The position numbers and the translations under genes were made by a program. Positions 7,552-16,743 of a DNA stretch of 64,000 nt are shown here, in pieces. Position 1 is the first letter of the stretch. Each line of letters begins with the position of its first letter. The notes below the pieces were generated by a model. That model had not been told where the DNA came from. It did not search any database and was given only the letters and a program-made list of their open reading frames with translations. Source of the stretch: SABI01 sp963677695 (GTDB lineage Bacteria > Spirochaetota > Spirochaetia > Sphaerochaetales > Sphaerochaetaceae); contig CAXXUJ010000001.1 of NCBI GenBank assembly GCA_963677695.2, forward strand, positions 248,001 through 312,000, written 5' to 3'.

Positions 7552-9273
7552 ATGCAAACCTCAAATACATTCGCCGATCTCGGGTTATCAGAGAGAACAC
7601 TTGAAGCCCTCGAAGCCAAGGGCTTCGTCACCCCCACTGCCGTTCAGGCAGCCTGCATCCCCCTTCTTCTTGAAAAACAATGTGACGTTGTAGGCCACTC
7701 ACAGACCGGAACCGGAAAGACAGCCGCCTTCTCCCTACCGATTCTTGAAACGATTGATGAGAAGGTCAACACCGTACAGGCAATCATCCTCTGCCCGACA
7801 CGCGAACTCGCCATGCAGGTGAGTTCTGAGATAGAGTCGATGAAAGGCGCAAGACGCCTTCATATCCTCCCCGTCTACGGCGGTGCCTCAATGGATCTTC
7901 AGATCAGACGTCTCCGCAAGGGTGTCCATGTTGTTGTCGGTACCCCGGGAAGAGTGATGGACCACATGAAGAGGGGAACACTTTCCCTTGAGAACGTCTC
8001 CTTTGCCGTCCTCGATGAAGCCGATGAGATGCTCAACATGGGATTCATCGAAGATATCGAGACGATCCTTTCGTCCACTCCTGAAGAGAAGCGAATGCTC
8101 CTGTTCAGTGCAACCATGCCCGCCCCGATCCTCTCACTCGCGAAGAGATTCATGAGAAAATATGAGATGGTCGAGATCGAGAAGGATACCAAGACTCTTA
8201 CCAACACCAGCCAGTACTACTATGTTGTGAGACCCTCAGACAAGAAAGAACTCCTCACCCGTATCATCGATATCTCACCCGACTTCTACGGACTTGTCTT
8301 CTGCAGAACAAAGATGGAGAGTGATGAACTGAGCAAGGAACTCATCGCCCGCGGCTATGACGCGGAAGCCATTCACGGAGACCTCGCACAGCGCCAGAGA
8401 GAACTGATCCTCCACAAACTGCGGGAGAAACGGATTTCAATCCTTGTTGCCACCGATGTCGCCGCCCGTGGAATCGATGTTCAGGACCTGACCCACGTCA
8501 TCAACTTCTCAATCCCTCAGAATCCCGAGACCTATATCCACAGAATCGGCCGTACCGGCAGAGCCGGGAAGAAGGGATCTGCGATCACCTTCGTCTCTCC
8601 GAGCGAGTCACGCAGGTTCACCTACCTGAAGAGAAATATCGGAGCAGATATCGAGCAGGTAAGAATCCCTGATGCAGAGAAGATCGTAGCGATGAAGAAG
8701 GAGAGGATTGTCGATACGATCGTTGAAGGTCTGAAAGCGACCCATGACCTCCCCTTCCAGGATATGGCTCTCGAGCTTCTCGAGCTCGATGCTCCCCATA
8801 AAGTGGTTACAACCCTCCTTGCTCTCAATTATATCGGGGAGCTTAACATCCACTCCTACCAGCCTATTCATGACCCTCAGGCACCGCGCAGAGAAGGGAG
8901 AGAAGATAGACAGAGAGGGGACAGAAAACAGAACAGAAGCAATCAGGATGATATCAGGCTCTTCGTCGCACGAGGCTATGCCCACGGCATGAGCAGAAAA
9001 CTGCTTGTAGAGTTCCTCAAAGAGCATGCACGTGTGAAAGACCACGAACTGAACGATGTCGAGGTAATGGAAGACTTCTCCTTCGTCAATGCGAAGGAAG
9101 GTGCAGCCTATGCGATTCTCAATGCCTTCAAGAAGATTTCCAAGGGAGGAAAGCCGGTAGTCACAAGGGCGAGGACGGACAGTCCGAACGGAAAACACCT
9201 CTACCGTCACCAGAAGAATGACAGATTCAGCCGTCCCCCCAGGAAGGGAAAGGATAAGAAAAGAAGGAGATAA
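7552..9273 (+). CDS. deaD: DEAD-box ATP-dependent RNA helicase (CsdA/DeaD type)
   Basis: This 573-residue helicase unwinds RNA duplexes in ribosome assembly and mRNA turnover, usually with a cold-shock link. The Q motif region (TPTAVQ), Walker A QTGTGKT (K56), the DEAD box in VLDEADEML, SAT, ARGIDV and HRIGRTGRAG are all present in order. A linker rich in Arg, Glu and Asp (about residues 430-450) leads to a DbpA/CsdA-type RNA-binding domain (about 455-525) and a basic tail ending KGKDKKRRR. AGGAG lies six bases before the ATG. A strong terminator follows, so it appears monocistronic. Confidence 0.93.
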   Translation: MQTSNTFADLGLSERTLEALEAKGFVTPTAVQAACIPLLLEKQCDVVGHSQTGTGKTAAFSLPILETIDEKVNTVQAIILCPTRELAMQVSSEIESMKGARRLHILPVYGGASMDLQIRRLRKGVHVVVGTPGRVMDHMKRGTLSLENVSFAVLDEADEMLNMGFIEDIETILSSTPEEKRMLLFSATMPAPILSLAKRFMRKYEMVEIEKDTKTLTNTSQYYYVVRPSDKKELLTRIIDISPDFYGLVFCRTKMESDELSKELIARGYDAEAIHGDLAQRQRELILHKLREKRISILVATDVAARGIDVQDLTHVINFSIPQNPETYIHRIGRTGRAGKKGSAITFVSPSESRRFTYLKRNIGADIEQVRIPDAEKIVAMKKERIVDTIVEGLKATHDLPFQDMALELLELDAPHKVVTTLLALNYIGELNIHSYQPIHDPQAPRREGREDRQRGDRKQNRSNQDDIRLFVARGYAHGMSRKLLVEFLKEHARVKDHELNDVEVMEDFSFVNAKEGAAYAILNAFKKISKGGKPVVTRARTDSPNGKHLYRHQKNDRFSRPPRKGKDKKRRR

Positions 9274-9300
9274 TTCCTCTTACCCTTGCCACCCCCTCTC

Positions 9301-9330
9301 TAACGCTCACGATGTGAGCGTTAATTTTTT
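9301..9330 (+). terminator. Rho-independent terminator after the helicase
   Basis: TAACGCTCAC (9301-9310), a GAT loop and GTGAGCGTTA (9314-9323) form a perfect 10-bp stem, followed by ATTTTTT. Confidence 0.92.
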
Positions 9331-9411
9331 GTAATTTCGTGTATCTATGCAGAAAATTGACGATAACACAACTTGCAGGGAAAGCTCTGTAGTGTCTACA
9401 ATGAAGGTGTC

Positions 9412-11730
9412 ATGTATTCTTTTATTGAAAGACTGATACGGAAAGTTCAGACCAATCCCAGACTCACTGTCCTCCTTGTGATAGCTCTCACGCTCATCTT
9501 CGGTCTTGCTGCCTACACGCAGCTTCAGTTCAGCGCAAACTATACCGACATGATCCCTCCGGCAACTCAGCTCTTTGAGATACAGGGGAAGAGTGAGCAG
9601 GGATTCGGCTCCGATTATATTGTCATGATAAGTTCCGATGAACTCTTCTCGGTTCCCGTACTCGAAGCCGTCCAGACAGCCGTAAAGAAGATGGCGGATC
9701 ATCCCGGGGTTTCGGAAGTTTCCTCCATATTTGATTACTCAACGCTGGAAAAAAAGGGGTCCCGGCTCATAACGGTTCCCCTTCTGCCGGTCACCAATGA
9801 TGATGAGTGGACAGAAGAGAGAGCAGAAGTCTTTGAACAGAGGGTAAAAAACGACGATATCGTGACGGGACTATTCGTTTCCGAAGACTTTACCTCTCTT
9901 ATATTCTCCTTCCAGGTCACCAGCAACGAAGCAGCCCTCCTCAGAGATTTCGAGGAGATATTCGCTCCGGTCGAAAAGCTGGCAAAGATATCAACAATCG
10001 GTGAGATATCTATACAGAACAGAGTCATGGAGTATCTCTCACGGGATCTGGTAACCCTTTTAACTCTCAGCTTCGCCGTAATTCTCCTCGTCTACTTTCT
10101 CTCCTTCAGAGCGAAGAGGGCATCCTTCATCCCCTTCACCCTCTCGGTGGTAGGAATCGTGTGGACACTGGGAATCATGGCGCTCCTGGGATTCAAGCTC
10201 ACCATCGTCAATATCGTAACCCCCGTTCTCGTACTCACGATCGGATCATCGTACAGCATTCATGTCCTCACCGAATACTTTCAAAGCTACCATGAAGGTG
10301 AAGAGAACTACATCTATGCATCGGTATCGAAGATAGGAAAGACAATCATTCTCGCCTGCATTACCGATATCGTCGGATTCCTCTCCCTCCTTGTTGCGAA
10401 AACAGATGCGTTCAAGGAGTTCGGCATCACCGTCTCTATCGGTATCACCCTCTGTGCATTACTCTCGGTCACCTACCTCCCCGCCGTACTGACAGTCACC
10501 ACGGCTCCGAGATCACATCACATGACACATTTCAGACACGGTTTCATTTCAAGAATAAGTGAGCGCCTTTCACACCGCGTCATGAAACGGTGGCCGATCT
10601 ATATTATTCTCGGCATCGGAATTCTTATCGGATTCCTCCTTACCAGAAACTCCATCGGTCTTCAGACCAACTACATGAACTACTTTCCGCGAAAAGAACC
10701 GCTCATAGTGAATTCACTTGCGATCACAAAGGAATTCAAGGGAATTCACAGTCACTACATCACCCTCCAGGCTCCCGAGGGAGAAGAACAGTACTTCCTC
10801 CGTCCCGAGATCCTCGAGAAGACATATGAATTCGAACAGTCCCTTGCCCGTGATACAGAAGATATCACAAAGATCATGAGCTATTCCCAGTACGTGGCAT
10901 TCATGAATAGAGTCTATTCAGGTAAGAGCGAAATCCCCTCTTCTGCCGGCCTCATCAACCTCCTCAACCGTTTCATGAAGATACTCACCCAGAACTCAAG
11001 CTCGGAAGAGGCCTTCAGACTCATGATGAGCGAGGACGCCAATCAGCTCACCATCACCCTCAAGGCATGGGACTCGAGTGAATCCGACCTTCAGACTGTG
11101 GCCTCGGCCACCAGACTGAACGAACTGATAGACGACCATTCGGCGATACTTCCCCAGGGAGTCTCGGTCCAGGTGTGGGGCGACGGTCCCGATGCCATCA
11201 ATTTCTCGAACTCGATCAGAGAAGATCAGAGAAGGGCAACCCTGGTTTCCTTCGTTCTCGTGTTTCTGATCTCCGTGATTTCATTCAGGTCGTTCAAATT
11301 CGGCATCTACAGCATCATCCCCATTCTCGTGGGTATCATGGCAAACTATGTATTCATGTTCTTCACGAACATCCCGTTCGATATCATAACGATTACTTTC
11401 ACGAGCGTTACGATCGGAGTGGGAATAGATGATGCCATCCACTTCCTTCTCCGCTACAAACAGAAGCTTGATGCTGGAAATTACAGAAGGACAGTGATAC
11501 GACTTCGCGACACGATTCATGAAACCGCCCGACCGATACTCCTCACCACTGCGGCGATAGTCCTTGGAATATCGATGCTCTCCTTCGGTTCCTATGTGCC
11601 TATCAGGTACTTCGGAGTCCTTGTTTCCGTGAGCCTGCTCTCAACAATGGCGGCAACCCTGATCATTCTCCCCCCGATCATACTACTCACAGAGAAATTC
11701 AGCGATCATATGAAGAAGAAAAGGAAGTAG
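9412..11730 (+). CDS. RND superfamily transporter (MMPL family)
   Basis: This 772-residue inner-membrane protein has the two-half layout of RND/MMPL permeases. A transmembrane helix near the N-terminus precedes a large extracytoplasmic loop and a block of five helices (about residues 205-370). A second single helix near 400, a second loop and a second block to the C-terminus follow. The segment GVGIDDAIHFLLRY near the start of the last helix block carries the acidic pair typical of proton-coupled members. Such proteins move lipids, hopanoids or hydrophobic compounds. The ATG at 9412 behind GAAGGTG is preferred over the earlier frame opening. Its end overlaps the convergent radical SAM gene by 32 bases. 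Confidence 0.87.
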   Translation: MYSFIERLIRKVQTNPRLTVLLVIALTLIFGLAAYTQLQFSANYTDMIPPATQLFEIQGKSEQGFGSDYIVMISSDELFSVPVLEAVQTAVKKMADHPGVSEVSSIFDYSTLEKKGSRLITVPLLPVTNDDEWTEERAEVFEQRVKNDDIVTGLFVSEDFTSLIFSFQVTSNEAALLRDFEEIFAPVEKLAKISTIGEISIQNRVMEYLSRDLVTLLTLSFAVILLVYFLSFRAKRASFIPFTLSVVGIVWTLGIMALLGFKLTIVNIVTPVLVLTIGSSYSIHVLTEYFQSYHEGEENYIYASVSKIGKTIILACITDIVGFLSLLVAKTDAFKEFGITVSIGITLCALLSVTYLPAVLTVTTAPRSHHMTHFRHGFISRISERLSHRVMKRWPIYIILGIGILIGFLLTRNSIGLQTNYMNYFPRKEPLIVNSLAITKEFKGIHSHYITLQAPEGEEQYFLRPEILEKTYEFEQSLARDTEDITKIMSYSQYVAFMNRVYSGKSEIPSSAGLINLLNRFMKILTQNSSSEEAFRLMMSEDANQLTITLKAWDSSESDLQTVASATRLNELIDDHSAILPQGVSVQVWGDGPDAINFSNSIREDQRRATLVSFVLVFLISVISFRSFKFGIYSIIPILVGIMANYVFMFFTNIPFDIITITFTSVTIGVGIDDAIHFLLRYKQKLDAGNYRRTVIRLRDTIHETARPILLTTAAIVLGISMLSFGSYVPIRYFGVLVSVSLLSTMAATLIILPPIILLTEKFSDHMKKKRK

Positions 11731-12697
11731 GCGTTCCGAACCGGCCGTACAGAACCCTGCCGCAGGAAGGGCACTGCAGAGTCCCGTTCTCATCGGCAGC
11801 AGCATTCACCTCTCTTCGATGGATGCTGTGGTGACAAGACGGGCAGGTGATGAAATGGTTCCCGCTGTGTTCCACATTCCCCAGGTAGACATGATCAACC
11901 CCGCTTGTGAGAGCCGCCTCATAGGCATCACTCATCAGTGTGGCTGAGGTGGGAGGGGTTGTACTCATACGGAAAGAAGGGAAGAAGCGGGAAAGGTGCC
12001 ATACCTTCACTCCACTTGAGGCAAGATCTCTGCCGATATCTTCGATCCACTCAGCTGTGTGGTACCCATCTATAAGAAGGGTGGTCACCTCAAGAACAGC
12101 ATCACTGCGCTCTGCCCAGAATGCAATGGAGTCCATCACCGCCTGAAAGGCGCCCTTTGCGTGACAGATATCACGGTAGAATACATCATTTCCTTTCAGG
12201 TCGATATTCACCGCATCGATAAGGAGAGAGAGACGGGACAAGGCTGATGTTGAAAACGTACCGTTAGTCACCAGGACATTCAGTCCTCCCCTCCTCCTGA
12301 CTTCCCGCGCTATAGGAAGAAACGAGGGCTGCCATACAAGAGGTTCAGAATAGGTATAGCTGACGATGGCCGAACCGCTGAAATAGATGCCTTCAAGGAT
12401 ATCTGAAGGGGTTTCTTCCTGCAAAACAGGATATTCTCCCCTCACCAGAGAGTGATTCTGGCAGAAATCACACGAAAGGTTGCAGCCGAACATCCCGATT
12501 GAATAGGTCTGCGCTCCCGGGAAGAAATGGTAGAGAGGTTTTTTCTCAATAGGATCAAGATGCTGTGCGGCATACCTCTGATGAGGTACTGAGACAAGAG
12601 CGCCTGCAGAGTTGCATATCACCCCGCAGGCACCTGCGGCACCTTCACCAAGAAGGCAGCCGCGAAAACAATAAGAGCACCGGATTGCGTCAGGCAC
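11699..12697 (-). CDS. amrS: AmmeMemoRadiSam system radical SAM enzyme
   Basis: This 332-residue protein is a radical SAM enzyme of the group encoded next to AMMECR1 and Memo proteins. The iron-sulfur motif is CxxxCxxC at C72, C76 and C79 (GCNLSCDFCQ). The N-terminus has a Cys-rich segment (C7, C10, C14, C24, C28) and the C-terminus a zinc ribbon with two CxxC pairs. The start is a GTG at 12697 inside the AMMECR1 stop region, so the two genes are coupled. The family resembles pyruvate-formate-lyase-activating enzymes, but its reaction is not established. No Memo homologue is seen here. The gene ends inside the convergent transporter. Confidence 0.88.
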   Translation of the reverse strand: MPDAIRCSYCFRGCLLGEGAAGACGVICNSAGALVSVPHQRYAAQHLDPIEKKPLYHFFPGAQTYSIGMFGCNLSCDFCQNHSLVRGEYPVLQEETPSDILEGIYFSGSAIVSYTYSEPLVWQPSFLPIAREVRRRGGLNVLVTNGTFSTSALSRLSLLIDAVNIDLKGNDVFYRDICHAKGAFQAVMDSIAFWAERSDAVLEVTTLLIDGYHTAEWIEDIGRDLASSGVKVWHLSRFFPSFRMSTTPPTSATLMSDAYEAALTSGVDHVYLGNVEHSGNHFITCPSCHHSIHRREVNAAADENGTLQCPSCGRVLYGRFGTPTSFSSSYDR

Positions 12698-13256
12698 CGA
12701 TCCTCTCTGAGAAATTCACTGTCGTAAAGGTATAGAACGCTCCTTCACCGGTGGTGAAGAATGTCGGAGGAAGAGATGCTTTCAGGCACAGCTGTGACTG
12801 CATCCTCTTCACCGACCAGTTCTGTTCAATTGCCACTTCAGGAAGGAAGAGCGCATGGTGTCCGCGATACTGGTACATGACCCCGTCAATCCCCAGCCTG
12901 ATATCCTCCGCACGCTCAACCTGTTTGAGCTCGGAAAGGATCGAGACCGATACCGTGAGATTTCTCAACTCCTCGGCAGTGACCGGCTTGGATCGTGGAT
13001 CATGGAAAGCAGCCTGCTTTGCCATCTCATATACGTTCTTGTAAATCGGGGTATCGCCCTGACCGGTGGTACCGATGCTCCCGCGAAGCGTTGAGAACGG
13101 TCCCTCCTTGATCGTGACAAACACTCCTGAGGTCTTCCTCAGTTCTGAAGGGGGGCTTTGTTCAATCAGCTTATAAGTTACCGGATACGTACCAAAAAGC
13201 CCTTCCATGATCGCTTCCTGAGCGATCGCAAGCAGTAAGATATGATTCGTATTCAT
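12690..13256 (-). CDS. amrA: AMMECR1 domain protein (AmmeMemoRadiSam system protein A)
   Basis: This 188-residue protein covers a full AMMECR1 domain, with GVFVTIKEGPFSTLRGSIGT near residues 45-64 as the diagnostic LRGCIG-type segment. Here Ser replaces the usual Cys in LRGSIG. The molecular function is unknown, and the family co-occurs with Memo and a radical SAM enzyme. GGGAGGTG lies just before the ATG at 13256. The gene sits four bases after the end of the upstream open frame and overlaps the radical SAM gene, so all appear to be one transcript from the promoter at 13753-13781. Confidence 0.88.
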   Translation of the reverse strand: MNTNHILLLAIAQEAIMEGLFGTYPVTYKLIEQSPPSELRKTSGVFVTIKEGPFSTLRGSIGTTGQGDTPIYKNVYEMAKQAAFHDPRSKPVTAEELRNLTVSVSILSELKQVERAEDIRLGIDGVMYQYRGHHALFLPEVAIEQNWSVKRMQSQLCLKASLPPTFFTTGEGAFYTFTTVNFSERIGA

Positions 13257-13259
13257 ACT

Positions 13260-13736
13260 TCACCTCCCATAGAGTACCGATGTGCACCTCAAAGTACTTC
13301 TGCCTTCCGAGAAGATTCCCCCGGAGGTAGAGCGGTCCTGTGCTGTGCTTCTAAACCCGTAAAGTTGTACCATATGTGAGAAAAGCATGGCTTCCTGTCC
13401 GCTCCCATGTACGTGAGCGGGCATGACAGTCGGGGTTAAGTGTTCGGGTACTGAATGTGTTCCTATATTATCATCCTCTCTCACCTGAGAGAGATTCTGT
13501 GTGTGTGCTGTATCCCTGACAGGGATGAACCCGAACCGGCGTATTCTGCTAGTCAGGTCGATTGAGGCAGGAAGGGACAACTGCTTCAGTTCAATCGGGA
13601 ATGCAGTGTGTGCGCGGGATGTCCCCTTTTCCTGATGAACCATGCTCGAGATATCTTTTTCTGTATTACTGACGCCGTTGATGTAGAAACTCTGGGTGTG
13701 ATGACCAGGTCGTACCGTATGTCTCGGTTTTCCCAT
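13260..13736 (-). CDS. Hypothetical 158-residue ORF or structured leader RNA ahead of AMMECR1
   Basis: I do not recognise a protein here. The frame has an ATG at 13736 with GAGGAG before it and a near-perfect promoter, and it ends four bases before AMMECR1. However, the predicted product is rich in His, Ser, Thr and Arg with no clear domain. The DNA also contains several perfect hairpins: 13512-13526 (6-bp stem), 13476-13493 (7-bp stem CTCTCTC/GAGAGAG), 13399-13420 (6-bp stem) and 13304-13314. The segment may be a real small protein, or a structured leader RNA in which the open frame is fortuitous. Neither reading is decided by the sequence alone. Confidence 0.4.
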   Translation of the reverse strand: MGKPRHTVRPGHHTQSFYINGVSNTEKDISSMVHQEKGTSRAHTAFPIELKQLSLPASIDLTSRIRRFGFIPVRDTAHTQNLSQVREDDNIGTHSVPEHLTPTVMPAHVHGSGQEAMLFSHMVQLYGFRSTAQDRSTSGGIFSEGRSTLRCTSVLYGR

Positions 13737-13752
13737 ATATCTCCTCACCACC

Positions 13753-13781
13753 ATCATACATTTTTTTTGAACACTTGTCAA
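13753..13781 (-). promoter_or_regulatory. Strong sigma-70 promoter for the AMMECR1 operon
   Basis: On the minus strand TTGACA (13776-13781) and TATGAT (13753-13758) are separated by exactly 17 bp containing an A8 run. A 10-bp palindrome CTATGCATAG lies just upstream at 13788-13797 and could be an operator. Confidence 0.75.
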
Positions 13782-13910
13782 AAGTATCTATGCATAGGAA
13801 CATCTGAAAGATGATGCCTTTTATTTTATAGCGTCATAGATATTAATCATGACACAGGCTATGTAGAGTCGCCTGAATATATCGCTTTTCAGCAAGACCT
13901 CATAGTTTCG

Positions 13911-13943
13911 ACCGGTTTCACCTTAAAATCAGGCGAAACCGGT
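13911..13943. repeat. Inverted repeat at the end of the transposase remnant
   Basis: ACCGGTTTC (13911-13919) and GAAACCGGT (13935-13943) are perfect 9-bp inverted repeats around the transposase stop codon. They may be a terminator or what is left of an insertion sequence end. Confidence 0.4.
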
Positions 13944-14565
13944 ATGTTTTTAACAGCCATTTTATAAGAGCAAAAGGATCTCTCAGGATATTCTTCAGGT
14001 TCATCCCCAGAATCACGAGTGCGATGGTGGTCTCACTCGTCTCAACCAGCTTCGTCCTTACTCGACCAAGGGTGTACTTTCGCTTCGCTACGCCGAATAC
14101 TCCCACAATGGGAATCCGGTCAATCTCATCTCGTCGGGACTCTTTCAACATTCCCCGATACACTTCCTGCTCCTTCGGTGGTCTACCCAACGGAGGTTCG
14201 GCAAGACCAATACCAAGTTCATTGCAGTACCTGAGATTTTCTCTCGTCCTGTAGATCTTATCCGCAAGAATCGACTGCGGGTAATACCCGAATCGTCTGT
14301 GGTAATCCTCAACATGCTCTTTCAGTTTTGTGCTTTCGTTATACGGTTCCCATCCCAGTGTCTCAAGAAACGCATAGCCTTCTATCTTGGACACCGAGAC
14401 CTTCGCTCCAAACTCAACAGGAGTGTTGACCTTTCCTCTCACAATCGGTCTCACATGTGGTTGCGAAATGCTTACAATTCGTGACGAATTAGAATAGCTA
14501 TTTTCATGATACATCAGATTCTGCTGCCGATGCACTTCAATTACAACCAGCAGATTTCGATACAT
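13918..14565 (-). pseudogene. IS5-like transposase, C-terminal remnant
   Basis: The 215 residues match the C-terminal half of DDE transposases of an IS5/IS1182-like group: QPHVRPIVRGK, the DGYxFL-like GYAFLETLGW, ADKIYRTRENLRYC with an Asp, PPLGRPPK, GVAKRKYTLGRVRTKL and TALVILGMNL. Full-length relatives have about 200 more N-terminal residues including the first catalytic Asp; here the frame is closed by a stop just upstream of 14565. The 250 bases beyond it are non-coding decay. This is a dead copy, unrelated in sequence to the intact IS at 54 kb. Confidence 0.8.
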
Positions 14566-14822
14566 TCTTCCTGTGAGGAAGAACCAGCCTGCTACCGAAT
14601 TTTATCTGGAAGTTGATAAACTCCATCTGGCCGGTTTATTCTTCCTTTCGGTACAACGCTCTCTCCAGATGCAAGAATTTCATGATTAAACATGTTGTTT
14701 CTCATGCGCCCAAGCCCTTAGACTATGCTATTTATTACTTGCATTGTATATAGCTACATACTATTCAGAAACCTATATGTAAAGGTCTTCCTCAGCGGAT
14801 AGATTTTTATTATACTCGTTCC

Positions 14823-15677
14823 ATGAACAGATCACGAATAACAGGCAGCTACCACACCCACTGCGGACTCGATGACGGACAGGGAACTATGGAGGAAATC
14901 GTACTTTCCGCCATCTCAAAAGGTTTTACCGCTCTCGGGTTCTCATGCCATACCCCCATCACTCCTGAAGATGACTGGCACATGAAAAGAGATGATTTCC
15001 CCTACTACCTGGGAGAACTGAAAAGACTGAAAGAGGTCTACAAGGATAGGATAGAACTCTATGCAGGACTAGAACTCGATTATATAGAAGAAGATAATTC
15101 TCTCGCAGGAAGCGAGTACAAAGAAGAACTCGATTACACGCTAGCATCTGTCCATCTCATGAAACATAAGAAAAGCGGAACCTACCTCTCCATTGATGGA
15201 CCGATTGAAGAGTTCACCTCCCTTTTGGAAGATAATTTCAACGGAAGCATAGAAGCGTTCGTCACCCACTATTTCGCTCTTCAGGAGAAACTGATAGAGA
15301 CTCACTCGGTCGATTTTCTCGGCCACTGCGACCTGATGAAGAAACATAATAAGGAAAACCGATTCTTTGATCCTTCCTCCCCCTGGTATGTGAAGGCCTA
15401 TACATCGTTCCTGAAAACTGCGGCGAAAAAAGGGGTACGCATTGAAGTGAACACGGGAGGAATCGCACGGGGAGCTACAAAAGAGGTCTATCCTTCTCCC
15501 GAAATGATCAAGCTGTGCACAGAACTAGACATCCCTTTGATGCTGAACAGTGATGCACACCGAGCTGACCATCTTGATTTCAGTTTCGCAGGAACTGAGG
15601 ACCTTCTGATTCAGTCGGGAGTCCGCTCTCTCGATATCCTCGAGCACGGTTTCTGGACGACTGTGTCGATACTTTAA
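14823..15677 (+). CDS. Histidinol-phosphatase family protein (PHP domain)
   Basis: This 284-residue PHP-domain protein resembles HisJ/HisK-type histidinol phosphatases, which remove phosphate from histidinol phosphate using a metal cluster. Metal-binding features include YHTHCGLDDG at residues 11-20, SCHTPI near 41, the Glu in LYAGLELDYIE, HCD in FLGHCDLM, and NSDAHRADH near the C-terminus. Length is normal. It stands alone, with no his genes around, so it could act on another phosphorylated substrate. No good ribosome-binding site is seen before the ATG. It precedes a LacI-type regulator by about 50 bases. Confidence 0.82.
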   Translation: MNRSRITGSYHTHCGLDDGQGTMEEIVLSAISKGFTALGFSCHTPITPEDDWHMKRDDFPYYLGELKRLKEVYKDRIELYAGLELDYIEEDNSLAGSEYKEELDYTLASVHLMKHKKSGTYLSIDGPIEEFTSLLEDNFNGSIEAFVTHYFALQEKLIETHSVDFLGHCDLMKKHNKENRFFDPSSPWYVKAYTSFLKTAAKKGVRIEVNTGGIARGATKEVYPSPEMIKLCTELDIPLMLNSDAHRADHLDFSFAGTEDLLIQSGVRSLDILEHGFWTTVSIL

Positions 15678-15725
15678 CAGGTGGAAGATTGACGAGAGGA
15701 TGCAAACTCTATAGCATGTTCCTAC

Positions 15726-16694
15726 ATGAATAGGGATAAGATAACGATTTCCGACATTGCACGGGAAGCCGACGTAGGTGTCGGGACGGTTTCCCGTGTG
15801 CTGAACAACTCTCCGAATGTCAAACCCGCTACACGGGAGAGAATTCTCGATATCATAAAGGCGAAAGGCTATACCCCGAATCTCAGTGCAAGCAGACTTG
15901 CACGGAAAGATGCGATACACACGACCATCGGTATTCTCCTCCCGGACCTTACAAACCATTATTTCTTTGAAATATTCGAAACGATGTTCCACCAGTTCAG
16001 GGGGAGAGGCTACGATGTTCTCCTGTTCAACTATGAACGGCACGATCCTGATACCATCCAGAAGATTCTCAACGCCCAGATCTCCTACCTATTTGTCTTC
16101 GCCTTCACTCTTGAGAAGAATGAGACAGCACTTCTCACCCAGTGGCAGGTCCCCGTCATCTATGTAGATATCTCCTCTCCCGATGCCTACAGCATCTACA
16201 CCGACAACAGATTCGGTGGGGAGATAGCTGCTCAGTACCTTGCAGACAAAGGTGCAAAGAAATTCTGCTATATATCGATTCACCCTTCCTCTATCAAGGA
16301 TGAGGAGAGACTGGAAGGATTCAGAAAAAAGACGAAACAGCTGGGGCTGACCGAAGAGGTGGGAATATATCAGGCACCGAAGAGTGAGAAAGACGGGTAC
16401 GTTACCGGTCTAAAGATCATAGAAGAAGGATTGTACGACGGTATTTTCTGCTTCTGCGACGATATCGCGATAGGTGTAGCTAAGGCGCTCAGGGAAAAGG
16501 ATTCATCAGCAAGGGTGATCGGGTACGATGGTATTTCTCTCGCGCGTCATATGAAAGTTTCAACAGTGAGTCAGAATCCTTCAGAGATGGGGGAGGCTGC
16601 GGCAGCGGTGATGATACATCTGATAAAGAAGCAGGAACTGCCTTCTCCTATGGAAACCGTCATCGCTCCTACCCTTCTTGATTTTGATTCCTGA
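15726..16694 (+). CDS. LacI family transcriptional regulator
   Basis: This 322-residue regulator has the LacI helix-turn-helix at residues 5-28 (ITISDIAREADVGVGTVSRV) and hinge (VLNNSPNVKPATRERI), followed by a periplasmic-binding-like sensor domain. LacI proteins bind sugars or nucleosides and repress or activate carbohydrate genes. It is convergent with the aldolase-like and KamA-like genes and not close to an obvious sugar operon. The FGGY kinase 3 kb away is the only sugar gene nearby, so its target is unknown. The start has little ribosome-binding signal (TTCCTAC). Confidence 0.9.
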   Translation: MNRDKITISDIAREADVGVGTVSRVLNNSPNVKPATRERILDIIKAKGYTPNLSASRLARKDAIHTTIGILLPDLTNHYFFEIFETMFHQFRGRGYDVLLFNYERHDPDTIQKILNAQISYLFVFAFTLEKNETALLTQWQVPVIYVDISSPDAYSIYTDNRFGGEIAAQYLADKGAKKFCYISIHPSSIKDEERLEGFRKKTKQLGLTEEVGIYQAPKSEKDGYVTGLKIIEEGLYDGIFCFCDDIAIGVAKALREKDSSARVIGYDGISLARHMKVSTVSQNPSEMGEAAAAVMIHLIKKQELPSPMETVIAPTLLDFDS

Positions 16695-16743
16695 CCTCAG
16701 AAAAGAGAGAAAAGGTGAACACCTTAGGTGACTCCTCCCCTCT

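Noticed and set aside
13260..13781. tmRNA or RNase P RNA in the hairpin-rich segment
   Set aside because: I found no tRNA-like ends with CCA and tag peptide, and no RNase P core such as GAGGAAAGTCC.
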